Shown: one piece after another, positions 35,475-46,782 of the stretch
How the letters are laid out: every line of letters starts with the position of its first letter
How positions within the stretch are numbered: the stretch's first letter is position 1
Assembly: GCA_030620095.1 (NCBI GenBank)
Contig: JAUTXW010001345.1
Location: 2,948,501 to 3,012,500, forward strand
DNA from: Kuschelorhynchus macadamiae
Lineage: Eukaryota; Arthropoda; Insecta; Coleoptera; Curculionidae
Length of the DNA stretch: 64,000 nt
Reading direction: 5' to 3'
Made by a program: the position numbers and the translations under genes
Notes under the pieces: generated by a model
Seen by the model: only the letters and a program-made list of their open reading frames with translations
Told to the model about the DNA's origin: nothing
Database searches by the model: none

Positions 35475-35512
35475 TAGCAGAGCGCTTTCAGCTTTCGCCA
35501 TCTTCAGTGCTA
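35475..35512 (-). ncRNA. Orphan hammerhead-ribozyme-like motif
   Basis: On the minus strand: TAGCA, core CTGAAGA, then TGGCGAAAGCT (a GGC/GCT stem with a GAAA tetraloop), GAA, AGCGCT (self-complementary helix III), cleavage-site C, and TGCTA pairing perfectly with TAGCA as helix I. Only U7 of the CUGAUGA core differs. No PLE protein remnant is recognisable nearby, so the host element is unknown. Confidence 0.6.
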
Positions 35513-36765
35513 CCTAAAAGCAAGGAAATACGTTTCAGTTAGGGAATTCAAATGAAAGAAAGGTAAAAAATTTAATGTTGATAAATATGAAAAACCGAAG
35601 ATAATTTAGAAGTATAAATGTATGAAAAACTTGTATGAAATTTAGCAAAATATATATAAAACAACGAAAAATTTTTTATAAAGTACTTTACTCTTTTGAT
35701 GTAAGAGAAACTTTCATTATTTTATTGTATAATTTTAATAAAATATAGCGAAACATTTTTTCGTTTTTTTGGAAATAAGTTGCCTCGAAATTTAGAAGAT
35801 GTCAGATCTGGTATAGGTAGGGAAAAGGCGAAAAGACCTTATTTGTGTATACAATATTTGTCGATTCGTCAAGCAGGAATCTGTGATGGATATTCAGGCA
35901 GATTTTTAACAACCCTACTAAGCGTTGTCAAAACCTTAAAAAGATCAATATAATTTATATGATGCTATACAATTTATATATATTAATATAATATAATCAA
36001 AACGTTACTGGTAAGTGTCTTAATACTAAACAACTCGATCGAATCTTCCTTTTTCTTCGATTGCCATAAAAATGTCCAAAAGACACACAACCAGCAAAGT
36101 CTGAAAACGAATTATTTCTCATGTTGTGGGCAATCATTTCCCACAGCACAAATTGGTATGCCACTTGTCAGATCATATTTTATTTTATAAAACGATATAT
36201 GGTTGTCATTAAAAGTTACATTGTCATGAAAGAACCGGTTTTATTAAATCCTTGGGACAATGAGAGTAGATCGTATAGATCAAATCAAATAAAAGCTTAT
36301 AACTTTTAAGCAATGGGCAAATACCAATACACTGTACCCCTCAAAAATTTTAGTGCATGCTCCAAATACAGTGAAAAACCACTTCGCATGTTACTTGAGA
36401 TACTCGCTTACGGCTTGTACCACCACAGTGTCACATTCGAATGAATTATATACAGTATACTATTAGTATATTTGCTATGTTATTGATTATTAAAAAAAAA
36501 TAGTTTAGAAACTAATTTCTGACACTCTGTACTTTTAACTAAAAAAATAAGGGAACTCTGCCCATGTAACTATTTGTCCAATTTTACAACAGTTATTAAT
36601 GGTTAGGTAAGCGCATATTTGCCATTTTAAAAATTACGAAAAACTTGTAACGGTCACAGCTGGCTCATCGAACGCGATACAATTGTAAAACTACTTTCAA
36701 CTTTCGATATAACATTAAATATTTTATTTTGACTTATGCGAGTCATGAAAGACAAAACACATTAA
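35513..36765. other. Intergenic, nothing recognised
   Basis: AT-rich sequence. No protein motif or RNA gene is seen. Confidence 0.5.
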
Positions 36766-37110
36766 GCCAGCTCATCACGTGTAACATTCGGTTCAAATCG
36801 GACTTCTCCGGGACACGCGATCTACCATCGAGGTTACCGCGGACACCGCCAACTATGATTGTTGATTGCATCGTGTCACGGGGCAAACATTTGACAGTCT
36901 AGCCTTTTAACGGTAGATGTTCATTTGTCGGGTAAAGACACATACAGTGTATGAAAAGTTTGCCGTGATTTCGGAATCGCGCTGAGACATATGATCATCG
37001 CGACAAGTGACAGTGTTTGGCGCGAATTTCGATTAGATATAAATTGTATAGGCTTTATAAATACCGGCGAAGTGGTTTTTATATGAATATCTATTGATTA
37101 TTTTCAGGAA
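36766..37110 (+). promoter_or_regulatory. CpG-rich island, candidate promoter or enhancer
   Basis: The only clearly CpG-rich, non-repetitive block in the central part of the window. It contains an E-box CACGTG (36776-36781), an E2F-type TTTGGCGCGAA (37016-37026) and TATAAATA (37056-37063) on the plus strand. TTTTCAG just downstream (about 37103-37109) could be a splice acceptor. No coding exon is evident. This may be a host regulatory element or 5' exon; it is inferred from composition and motifs only. Confidence 0.3.
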
Positions 37111-39655
37111 AATGCTGGAATTAAATGTATTATAGCAGCGGCTAAAAGAATTGATCGTATGTGTTTGGTTTGTGTTGCGTTGTATTGTTTTATTATATCA
37201 AGTAAAATTACTAAGAAAGTGCATATGCAATTAACAAATTATGATAGCACGTTTAGTAGGTTAGCTAACATAATAATCGTTTAAAATGTTTTTGAATAAG
37301 CTAAGGTTATTGCATTGACCGGGTTAGTTGTATAGGTTTATTGCTTTAACTCTAAACAGTTAATATGCATAATTCAAAATTATACGATATACAACTCTTA
37401 TTATATTGTACAAGGTACTTTTACTTAACTATTGATACATTTTTTCAATAGATTAATTTAAGATACTTTTAAAATATTCTTTTCATTTTTTATATTACAG
37501 GACAACAAAGAAGTTAAAGATATTTTATTTTATATCAATATTTCTATGTATGTGCTAATATGTAGAAATTTTGAGCAACGCCTTGTGTTGTAACTAAATA
37601 ATTAAAAAAATATATGCCTTGAATGCCTTGATATTTTTATATAATTCAAAATGTGTAAATTTGATATTTTTATTGAAACTTAAAATGTGATGTTTAAAAC
37701 AAAATACAAATTTACCAAAGTATTTTGCTAATTTCTGGTAATGTAACATAAACATGTGTTTTATAATTTTTATTACGAAGATTAAATTGATAAAAAAAAT
37801 ATTATAAAAAACAAAATCTGGGGAAGCCTTAATATTTCTATAATTGGTTTGTGCGAAATGCTCAAACTTTCAATACTTTGCTAGGTACACATATTTTGAC
37901 GTTACTCATTTTTCTAATATGACATCATCGCCGATATATTTATAATTGGAATGCTGGGCCATGTGACTCTGTTAATACTCTTCCCGTGGAAAGTATTTTT
38001 GGTAATATTCTGTTAAATCTTTTTGAAATGACGGACACATAAACATTTAAAATTGATATACTGTTGTTTTAGTATTGGTTCTCTAAAATGGTAAGAATAT
38101 ACTACCTCATTTTTGCTTTAGAAAAATGCTGAGATATGTCAAAATTTTAAATATATCAATGAAAGGTGTTGCAGATACGACTTCATTGGTTTTTTTGATT
38201 ATCAACTTTTCTGCAATGCTACAAATGTAATCTTAAAAATTAGTCTTTTTAGTTACACATGTTATACAAAAAGATAAACGAGTGCAATTAATTTTATTAT
38301 TTTATATTTAGGCCCGTCAAATTTGTAATATTGAATATTTACTCTTTGCCATTTTGCCATTAAATATAATAACCTGACATGTCCCAGCGATTAAAGATCT
38401 AAAATTTAATATATCACTTCATTTCACTATTTGTAACAGATGATCAAGGGCAATTTAAATGTTGATAACGTCAATTTTTTGACAAGTTTACTTGAGAAAA
38501 TTATATGTGATGTGAAAAAACAACTAACATCTTTAAGCGTATTGATCAAAACTTCTCTCTAACACAAATATTACAGATACTCAGAGTTTTCTCTATAGTG
38601 TATATGAATAAGTAGCAAAGAAGCAACTAACTTGAGACAAAATTAAATTAAGGCCCTTTAAAAACGGGGGCCAAGTTGAAAATTAGTTTTTTAATCTTCC
38701 AGTTTTTTAACACTTTGTATAATTATTGGATTAGAAATATTTAAATTCTTACAAATTCGCTCCCTGCTTTAGAGGATTAATATCAAGGTATGTTTGTGAT
38801 AAAATTTTATTTTTGCTCCCATGCCAGGTGGCAGGTAGACTGTGACTTTTTATGACAAGGTCTATATGGTTGGTTCTGAAGCAGAATTTTATTCAAAAGA
38901 CATTTGAATATCGGTTCCGGTCTAACCGGAATTGTTATCAACTTTGATGTTTTAATGGAACAACATGTAAGTTGTTTTATTCTTTAATTCTACAAAAAAA
39001 ATACATAGAAAAACATGAGAGACTTCAAACATGACAATTAATAATTCCGTTTCATTAAAAAAACAAGTGGGAACAAATACAATCAATTACCATCAGAGTT
39101 GTTAGATGTGTAGTTAATTGTATTCAATGTGACAGCTCAGATTTAGCTGGTTTAACCAGAAAAAAATAATTTTAAAGCGACAGGCTATAAAACTATTCAA
39201 AATCTTTATTTTCGTTTCGAGAGAATTCAAAATCCGTCAGATTAACAAATGTTTTGTAGAACTCACTGAAGTTGTTTGTATGGTTATTTGTGTTTAGTTC
39301 TGTGTTTGCTGTAAAATGGTTCAGCAATTTCTTTTGAAATTCGAACTTCTTTTAATTCTTCTCTTACTTGAAAGTCAAATATGTCAAATTCTACGTTTGC
39401 AATTTCACTGTAGATTACTTTGAGACATATTATATATGTCTCTTTCGGAATATTGCAATTTCCGATATTCGATTAACCATAAATTATTAGAAAAAGGTTT
39501 CATACAATTTACAGTCCAATGATAATCAGAAACAATATATAGGAGTAGAGTGTGAATTGGAATTGGCGAAAGTGACAGCACCTAAAAACACATAATTGGA
39601 AGAACCCTAATGACGCAGCCAAAAGAAAAATGAACCTTTTGCTGCAGAATCCAAG
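37111..39655. other. Intergenic, one short dispersed repeat
   Basis: Mostly AT-rich and unassigned. About 38815-38940 (GCCAGGTGGCAGG; TATATGGTTGGTT; CATTTGAAT; CCGGTCTAACCGG) recurs inverted at 43074-43205, so it is a copy of a short dispersed element. Confidence 0.45.
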
Positions 39656-40678
39656 ACCGCATAGAATATAAGAGAAAGTGTCAGTCAAACAAAGGCAAAT
39701 CTGTAGTGGCTGTAAGCAAAGACCAATATATAAATAAAACGCTTGCTTTCTTAAATAATAAAAACTACTGTAAAGTTAATTTTGATCCAAAAGGCGTCCC
39801 TCAAAAAATGAATAAAAACACAGTTAAAGAAATTTCTTTTTTTTATGATTATGAAAAATCTAAATTAATGACTGTGAACCCGCAAGCTTCGAAATTGTAT
39901 TCTATAATTAAACTACATAAAAATAATTTACCAATGAAACTTGTAGTATCTTTCGTAATAGCTCAATCCACTAAATTATCTAACAAACTAGCATATAGAG
40001 AAAAATTGCAACTTTAAAGCAAAATAGAATATTAAAAACTGTTATGAATTAATGAACAATATAAGAAGTATTAATCTCCTATCAAATGCAAAAAAAAAAT
40101 ATTTCTTTTGATATTCAAAATATTTTTCCTAGCATTCCACCAAACAAAGTAATATAATTGATAGAAAATTTGCTATTAAAAAATTAAGTAAATTCTATAA
40201 TAAAGGGGGATATTTTAGATGCGTTTCATTCTATTTGGATCAAATGATGACATTTGTATGTCAAATGAGGGTTTAATAATGAGAAATCCTTTATGTCGGT
40301 TTTTGGGTGAAATCTTCATGACTAATTTATGAGAAAAAATACTATATATTGTTACTTATTTTACAGTTACAGAACGATAATTAAACAAATTCCTAAACCT
40401 TATAAATAGTTTACATCCAAGAATTAAATTTACCGCAAAAATAAAACATAATATATCTATTTTTTTATCTCACTATAACAAATAAAAACGAAAAGCCTGA
40501 TTTCTCTATCTCTCATAAGCACAGATATTGTTATTCATAATAGTTCATGTCATCCTTATTCAAAAAGAATGTCAGCTTTTAAATCCTTTATTTACAGACT
40601 TCTAAATATATCTTTATCATGCTAAGGAGCAAAATGTGTCTGAAGTTGGGTACAGTTTTCTTATGTCTAAAGAATGTT

Positions 40679-42129
40679 GACACTTATTCTTGCCTTATTT
40701 GACACCGTGTTTAATTTTGAAAAATGTTTCCACACAATATCAACTCACTGTATCTGGTAATCTTTTAGACACCATATATAGAATGATCTCATATTGTGCT
40801 AGTTTGGACGCAGTAACAAAATTCGGTCACCATGGCGTCGACACGTTTTCAACATGTTGCGTCTGTATTTTGACCGAAAATTTTGTTTCCGCTTTGTTAC
40901 TAAAATGTGTTGAATGAGCGCATTTTAAACGCATAATTTTCATTTGGTTTCGGGAATGTGTTGGATGGGCACATTTTAGGTCTTCATATGGTCTTATTTT
41001 ATATACCCAGTTTCCATTTTGTTTCCAAAATGTGTTAGTTTACCTTGGATGAGTAGATTACCTAAAGGTTTAAAATGTGCCTTTACTTTCACTAAAATGT
41101 GTTCACAGTGTGACTTTGGTTTGCGATATGTTTCTATTGTGGGGCTTTAATATGACCAAATTGTTACAAAATAGTTTTTCTGTTTCCTTTACGTTTCTAA
41201 AACTAAATTTAAACATGCCTAATGTTAGCCCGCCTTTTTCCCAAAATGTTATCGAAATGCGTATTTATCGTTGCAAAATCGACATACTTTTATATAGTCT
41301 TTGGCCAAAATTATATTTGTGTGTCCATTGTATAAAAAGTTAAACTCATTACAGACACAGAATATATTTATACTCAAAACAATTTAGTTGCACAATAGAC
41401 ACGATATATTAGGTTAGGTTAAAAGTGAGTGGATCAAACATAATTATTATTTTTGTTTCTATTACGCCTCCAAATGCATATTTAATAGGTAGGTATATGG
41501 GTGATACGTGAGCCTAACTTATCGGTACACTGAAAATTTCTGATAATAGTTGATAAAATACTTCTAAAACCACACGCGCCTTAAAAACAATAAATATTTA
41601 AAACAGTTATATATATACAGTAAATTTTATTTTTGAAATATATAAAGAAAAACAGGTGCTAATATATATTTTATGAATTCCAACAACACATTGTGTATAT
41701 TTTGTTTCCAAAAATTGCCTTGGCACATAACGACGATATTTGACCAAAATTATACTTAAATGTTTCTGTTTAGCCATATAGGATTTAATTGGCTTTCATG
41801 TATTCATGTATTAATGTGCTCTGTGCGTATGTGCCTGAAAAATTCGGACACATTTTTGCTACATGGATTTCTAACCTCGAAATTGTCAAATTTCAGCTCT
41901 ATTTTTTTAAATTTTATTTTTGGTTTCCTTTCTTTTGTACACAACGGTTGTAAGTTGTGTTGTATACTTTTCGCGTGGTATTTTTACTATTTTTAGGCAT
42001 TTCTTTTAAAGTTATTGTTAAATTCGCAGAACCAACTTTATTTAATTTATATTTTGGGCACTATCTGGTATACACCTTGATCACCACTTCACTTCACACA
42101 CAGTATCGACACTTTGCCCAATAAGTGTC
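40679..42129. mobile_element. 1.45-kb TIR element with AAAATGTGTT repeats
   Basis: GACACTTATT at 40679 faces its inverse AATAAGTGTC ending 42129, and the PLE-6 coding order continues on either side. Inside, AAAATGTGTT or close variants occur at least five times in 40895-41105, with inverse or degenerate copies near the right end (ACACATT near 41685; GACACATTTTT near 41848). It has no transposase. I see no clear target duplication. A non-autonomous DNA transposon is the best reading. Confidence 0.5.
41409..41440 (-). repeat. Short copy of an RNase H-LINE 3' end
   Basis: A 29-base stretch containing AAAAGTGAGTGGATCAAAC is the exact inverse of the 3' end of the LINE at 56040-57390. It is therefore a heavily 5'-truncated insertion or a shared motif. 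Confidence 0.55.
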
Positions 42130-42666
42130 TATAATTGGTTCTTAGGATCTGAAAATTGTACTAAAGGCTTACATTTAATTAAACAGGTGGCAGTTAACAA
42201 TGGATACAAAGCAGATATTGTAGGTAAAATAATCGCCAAAAAATCTTATTAAAAGACAATCAATTTAGTTTATCCATCAGTTAAAAACGTCAACTAGAGT
42301 ACTTTTAAAACTATAACTCATATCGGTAAATTGAGTACTAACATTTCTAAACATCTTTCTAGAAATAAGTTAAAAATCAGTTACAATATAGGGGAGGAAA
42401 ATAATAAAAAAATAAGCTATCTCAAGACAAAAAGAAGAAATCAGGAGTTTACATGGTGAAGTGTAGTTCGTGTCCCAAAACGTATTTTGGTCATATGGGC
42501 AAATGTTTGGAAAAAAGAATAAAAAAACATAAAACGAATCACATAAAAAAAATTTAAATAATTCACATTACGTAACCCATCTACAAAACGAGTCACACAC
42601 ATATTATCTTATTTTTGGAAGAAGATATATATAAATACTTCACTGTAAAAGAAACTTAAACTGTAA

Positions 42667-42713
42667 ATTCCATCCGAAGAAGACATTGCGTTTTGAAACA
42701 CTTATCATGGAAT
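42667..42713 (+). ncRNA. Hammerhead-ribozyme-like motif of PLE-6
   Basis: ATTCCAT at the start and ATGGAAT at the end form a perfect 7-bp helix I. Between them are the core CCGAAGA, a weak stem II, GAA, and ACACTTAT as a decayed self-complementary helix III, then C. Two core positions differ from CUGAUGA. Confidence 0.55.
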
Positions 42714-42823
42714 AATGTAATATAGTAGAAATTAAAGTTATAGACGTTTCATTCCGTGATGTACAGAATAAAAATACATTGACATTTTTGAAGTTTTAAT
42801 CGCCACTTTTTCAAAAACTACCA

Positions 42824-42972
42824 GCCGGTTGCACAAAACTTAATTGCTGTTTTGAATATTTAACCGAGTTTTCGGATTTGACAAGCTGCTTATAGAAATC
42901 TGGGAACTCGCTGTTAAATTTGACATTCTGTTAAACATTCTAAACTTTAATTGAGCTTTCTGCAACCGGCCG
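42824..42972. repeat. Short MITE with GCCGGTTGCA ends
   Basis: GCCGGTTGCACAAAACTTAA at the left is mirrored by the right end, whose inverse reads GCCGGTTGCAGAAAGCTCAA. About 150 bp, with no ORF of its own. Confidence 0.65.
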
Positions 42973-43073
42973 ATAGAGTATGATAGATATTTTATGATTA
43001 AAATTTCGTGTAGAAATCGAAAATAAAACAATATACATGGTCTTGAATAATAATATTATTATATAAAATTTTA

Positions 43074-43205
43074 TATTATTTTCGGTTATACCGGAAACGT
43101 CATTCAAATGTTTATTAGGTAGAAATCTGTCTCATAACCAACCATATACTGCTATAAAATTTGAAAAAAGTTACACCCTGATTAGTAATTTTGGTCACCC
43201 GGTAT
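43074..43205 (-). repeat. Inverted copy of the 38815-38940 repeat
   Basis: On the minus strand it reads TATATGGTTGGTT, then CATTTGAAT, then a TTCCGGTATAACCG palindrome, the same order as at 38.8 kb. Confidence 0.5.
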
Positions 43206-44714
43206 ATATTCAACAGTTAGAAAGCAAATAAAATAATTATAAAACGACACAATAAATAAATCAACCCTATCGCGCGTCAGATGGTTTGTTTTCCCACGTC
43301 CTCGGTCGAACATGACAATCTTTTTTTCTTATTATAATGTTCTCTTTCAAAAAGTTTCAGTGATATTTCCTAGTCAATCTTCATCATGTCATGTAAAAAA
43401 TAAATTTAAAGGCATATTTTAGGTTTTTTTTTCAAATTGTATCTTATGTTAGGGGAGCATCCTAGCACCTAGACTCTATTGAAACACTTGCACAGGGTTT
43501 CTGTTTATATTTTTAATAGATGTCTAGTTTAAAAATACAAAAAAAAATTACTTGTTTATAAACATGTATTATAAATGAAAAAAGGCATATATATTGCAGA
43601 TTACTATGAGACGATGATGCAGTAGTCTTTAAAATAATTAAAATAATTCTTTATCTTTCCAAATGCAAGCTGGCAATTTGACATACATATTTTATGGCCA
43701 CGTTTTATGCAAAATTTTTCACGGTTTTTCCTGCTTTTTTTTCTGCATACTAATATAATAATTTTTTGCCCTTTGCCTAGATTATTTTAGCTTCTCTAAA
43801 TCCGTAATCTCTCTCATTCCAAGTCCGTATAGCTATGAGTCGTTGATTTAAATGTATTTATTTTTATTTAAAATATATCGTTCTTTTTTTCGTTATCAGC
43901 TTTCAATGCGTTCACATCCACAACTACCGCAAGGATGGTTATAAACAAAGCAGGCACGTAGCCAAAGGGGGGTTCTGGGGGATTGGACCCCCCCCCCGTA
44001 ACTCAATAGTGTGACTAACACTGAGAACTATGACTTCACAGGAATCATACTGTGATCCTAGACTACCGACTGAAAAGTCGGAAGACCTACCGAATTCTCG
44101 AAGAGACTTAAAGATTAGTTTTACTTATTAAAAAAAGTCAAGTCTAATTCTCAGTCAACGTTCAATTAAGGTTACATTTACATCAGATGTAAAAAATTAG
44201 TAGAATCCGGAGATATATAAAAAGTCGTCATTAATTTATATGAATATTGCTCAAATCAATAAATAATATCTTGTTATATTACTAATTTATAGCACACAAG
44301 AACGTTGGAACTAGCCTGAGTATTTACTTTCTTATAATTCACAATCTTTAAGTTAATTATTTAACAAACTTTCGATGTCGGTATTTGAAGTATAAATAAC
44401 TAAAGTAATTTAAATTTTCTAGTTCTAGGACAGTGCATGGGATTAAAAATGTATGTACCCAGAAAACTGAGAGTCCCATAAATTTCTTATTCGCTTATTA
44501 TTTACAATAATTTTTTGCGTTCGATTGCTCAAAAACTGAGATATAGTTTGGACTGTATTACATAACAGATTAATTTTTTACTATGTGTTCCTGCTTGTGG
44601 AGAGTAATAATTTTCTTTAAATCAATATCTTTTTACAAAGGAATACATGGATCAACCACTAAAAAAAATGACTTACCATTAATGTTGAAAACATTTAAGC
44701 GGCTTTTCTCAAGA
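43206..44714. other. Intergenic, one GC-rich repeat fragment
   Basis: Mostly AT-rich. 43951-44010 (GGCACGTAGCCAAAGGGG and a run of C) resembles a dispersed fragment; GACGTAGCCA recurs at about 51323. Nothing else is seen. Confidence 0.45.
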
Positions 44715-44876
44715 TACAGGGTGTCTTCTTATACTTTTCCCCCCTCCCCACCTCTACAGCTTTTATTTTTAGAGATAGAAAAACTTTAAATGGAATAATT
44801 GTAAAGTTTTACCCGAACCGCCATAAACCTATCAAAAAATACCAACTTGGGGTTTTTTTAAAGAGAACATCCTGTA
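44715..44876. repeat. Small MITE with TACAGGGTGT ends
   Basis: TACAGGGTGTCTTCT at the left, and on the opposite strand TACAGGATGTTCTCT at the right, bound 162 bp. The termini match those of the MITE at 17006-17444. Confidence 0.55.
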
Positions 44877-44888
44877 TATAATTCTTTC

Positions 44889-45001
<113 letters not shown>

Positions 45002-45089
45002 TATATTTCTCTTCTTGAACCTTACAATTTATAAATATCAAGTACTTTCTTGGGATGAGGTTCGTGGATTGAACAAAGAAACTTTAATT

Positions 45090-45122
45090 GACGTTTCGCC
45101 TGTCCATTTCAGGCTTTTTCAA
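45090..45122 (-). ncRNA. Hammerhead-like motif, PLE-7 left arm
   Basis: Minus strand: TTGAAAAA, hairpin GCCTG-AAATGGA-CAGGC, then GAAACGTC. The stem II hairpin and the GAA...GUC side match a minimal PLE hammerhead, but the CUGAUGA box is degenerate. Identical to 48945-48977. Confidence 0.5.
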
Positions 45123-45479
45123 AATATTTAATTCTGCACATCTAAAAATTAAATACAAAAAGTGTATATATGTAAGTTAATAAATAAAAACAATTAGGTA
45201 TAACGGCACGCACTAAAATTATTAAAACATTTATTTAAAATAGTACAGTACATACCTTGAGAAAGATGTTCTTTTACCTTGCTTGGCAGTGTGGAGGTAA
45301 GTGATACACTGGTTAAAGAATTCTATTGTTTTTTTTTTATATATATCCTTTAGTTTTTTTGATTATATTAACAATGTAGAACTATTTGTGAATACGGGTT
45401 GTTTTAAAAGTATTTGTGTGAGTCTGACAGTATACAGTATGTATTTATGATTGATGGAAAATAGTTTATAACAATTGAA

Positions 45480-46779
45480 TTAAATTAGATTGTGATATAT
45501 TTGGCTGAGATTGTCAATGTCTTTCCGATCGTTTACTGTATTTTTTTCTTTTTTTATCTCGACCATTTCTTTGAATGTCATTTTATGGTAATGTTGTTCT
45601 TTTGATAAGACCGTTGTACTCGAAAAATCAAATTCATGTTTCATGTCTCTTTCATGTTTATGTAGTGCTGTGGAAGCATTTTTTGTATATTTATGCCCAT
45701 TTAGTCTATTTGATAGGTATTGTGTGGTCATGCCTATATATTTTTGGGGCAGTTTAGGCAGGGAATGCTGTAAACTACGTTTGATTGTTTTTTAATTGGA
45801 ATCTGACTTTTTAGTGGTGTATATAAAGATTTAAGGGTATTGTTTGATTTGTGGCATACGGTTATGTCGTGTTTACCGAGAATGTGTTTAATCTTTTCAG
45901 AAAGACCTTCAGTGTATGGTAAAGATATGTATGTAGTTGTTTTATTGTTGTCATGATTATTTACAATATGTTTTGTGGCATTGTATAATTTTTGGGTTCT
46001 TCGCTTTATAATTCGTTCGATGGCTTTTAATGGGAAATGATTTTTTAAGAGAGTATTTTTAACTTTATTTAGAATGTCAACTCGGTATATAGGTGATGTT
46101 AGTGTTAGTGCACGGTCAACTAATCCTATCATCACGGAGTTTTTTTGACATTTTGGGTGACTGGAAATAATTAAGGTAGCGGGAGGACCAGGTTTTTTTG
46201 GTGTACCACTTAGTTTTAATGCCATTTGTTTTGTGGTCTCTTATTAATGTTAAATCCAAAAAGTTTATAGCACCATCATTTTCTATTTCGGAAGTGAACT
46301 GCAATTTTGGATGAAAATTGTTAAAGAGGGAGATAATTTCCGTTGTTTTATTTTTTGGTATGGCTAATAAACAATCATCCACGTACCTTTTAAAAAATAA
46401 TATTGGTACATTGGTTTTTTGTAACACTGTTTCTTCTAGATATTCCATTACTATTTGGGCTGCGATGGAAGAGATGGGTGAACCCATTGCACATCCGTCA
46501 AGTTGTTGGTAGTAATCATCTTTGTATTGGAAATAGTTGTTCGAAAGAATGAGATCTATCCCTTCTATGAATTCTGTGCAAGTGAGTGTTGTGTGATTCT
46601 TTATCTGATTCCATTTTTCTTTAATGATTTGTTTTAAAAGTTTAGTCGGAATGTTTGTATATAAGGATATTACGTCTAGAGAGATGAGTTGGAAATTATT
46701 TGGTATTTTAAGGTTGTCTATAAACTTTTTAAATTCAAACGAATCTTTAATGTAATAATCATTTCTGCCTGTAATTTTT
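45480..46779 (-). pseudogene. PLE-7 left-arm reverse transcriptase/GIY-YIG remnant
   Basis: Frames 46779-46116 (reverse transcriptase, catalytic YVDD kept), 46225-45734 (linker) and 45731-45480 (GIY-YIG C-terminus). The first change of frame is shared with the right arm; the second is private to this arm. Confidence 0.8.
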
Positions 46780-46782
46780 CCA

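Larger units (their letters stand above)
39656..42740 (+). mobile_element. PLE-6: old Penelope-like element, split by a TIR element
   Basis: The open piece 39706-40017 gives KDQYINKTLAFLNN and YSIIKLHKNNLPMK, the N-terminal part of a PLE reverse transcriptase. Further on, with frame changes, come ISFDIQNIFPSIP (near 40100) and a LHPRIKFT block (near 40420). After the insertion at 40679-42129 the linker (KQVAVNNGYKADIVGKII) and a GIY-YIG start (YMVKCSSCPKTYFGHMG, near 42455) follow, and then the hammerhead-like motif at 42667. The family differs from PLE-1 and PLE-7. Confidence 0.7.
45032..46779 (-). mobile_element. PLE-7 left arm: inverted, 5'-truncated Penelope-like copy
   Basis: These 1748 bp are the inverse of 47286-49034 with only a few differences. 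They encode, on the minus strand, the reverse transcriptase from motif A on (SLDVISLYTNIP, GCAMGSPISS, RYVDDCLLA), a frame change, and the GIY-YIG region. A frame loss near 45745 comes from one A fewer than in the right arm. The 5' end of the copy lies at 46779, where it abuts the 5' end of the right copy. Confidence 0.88.
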
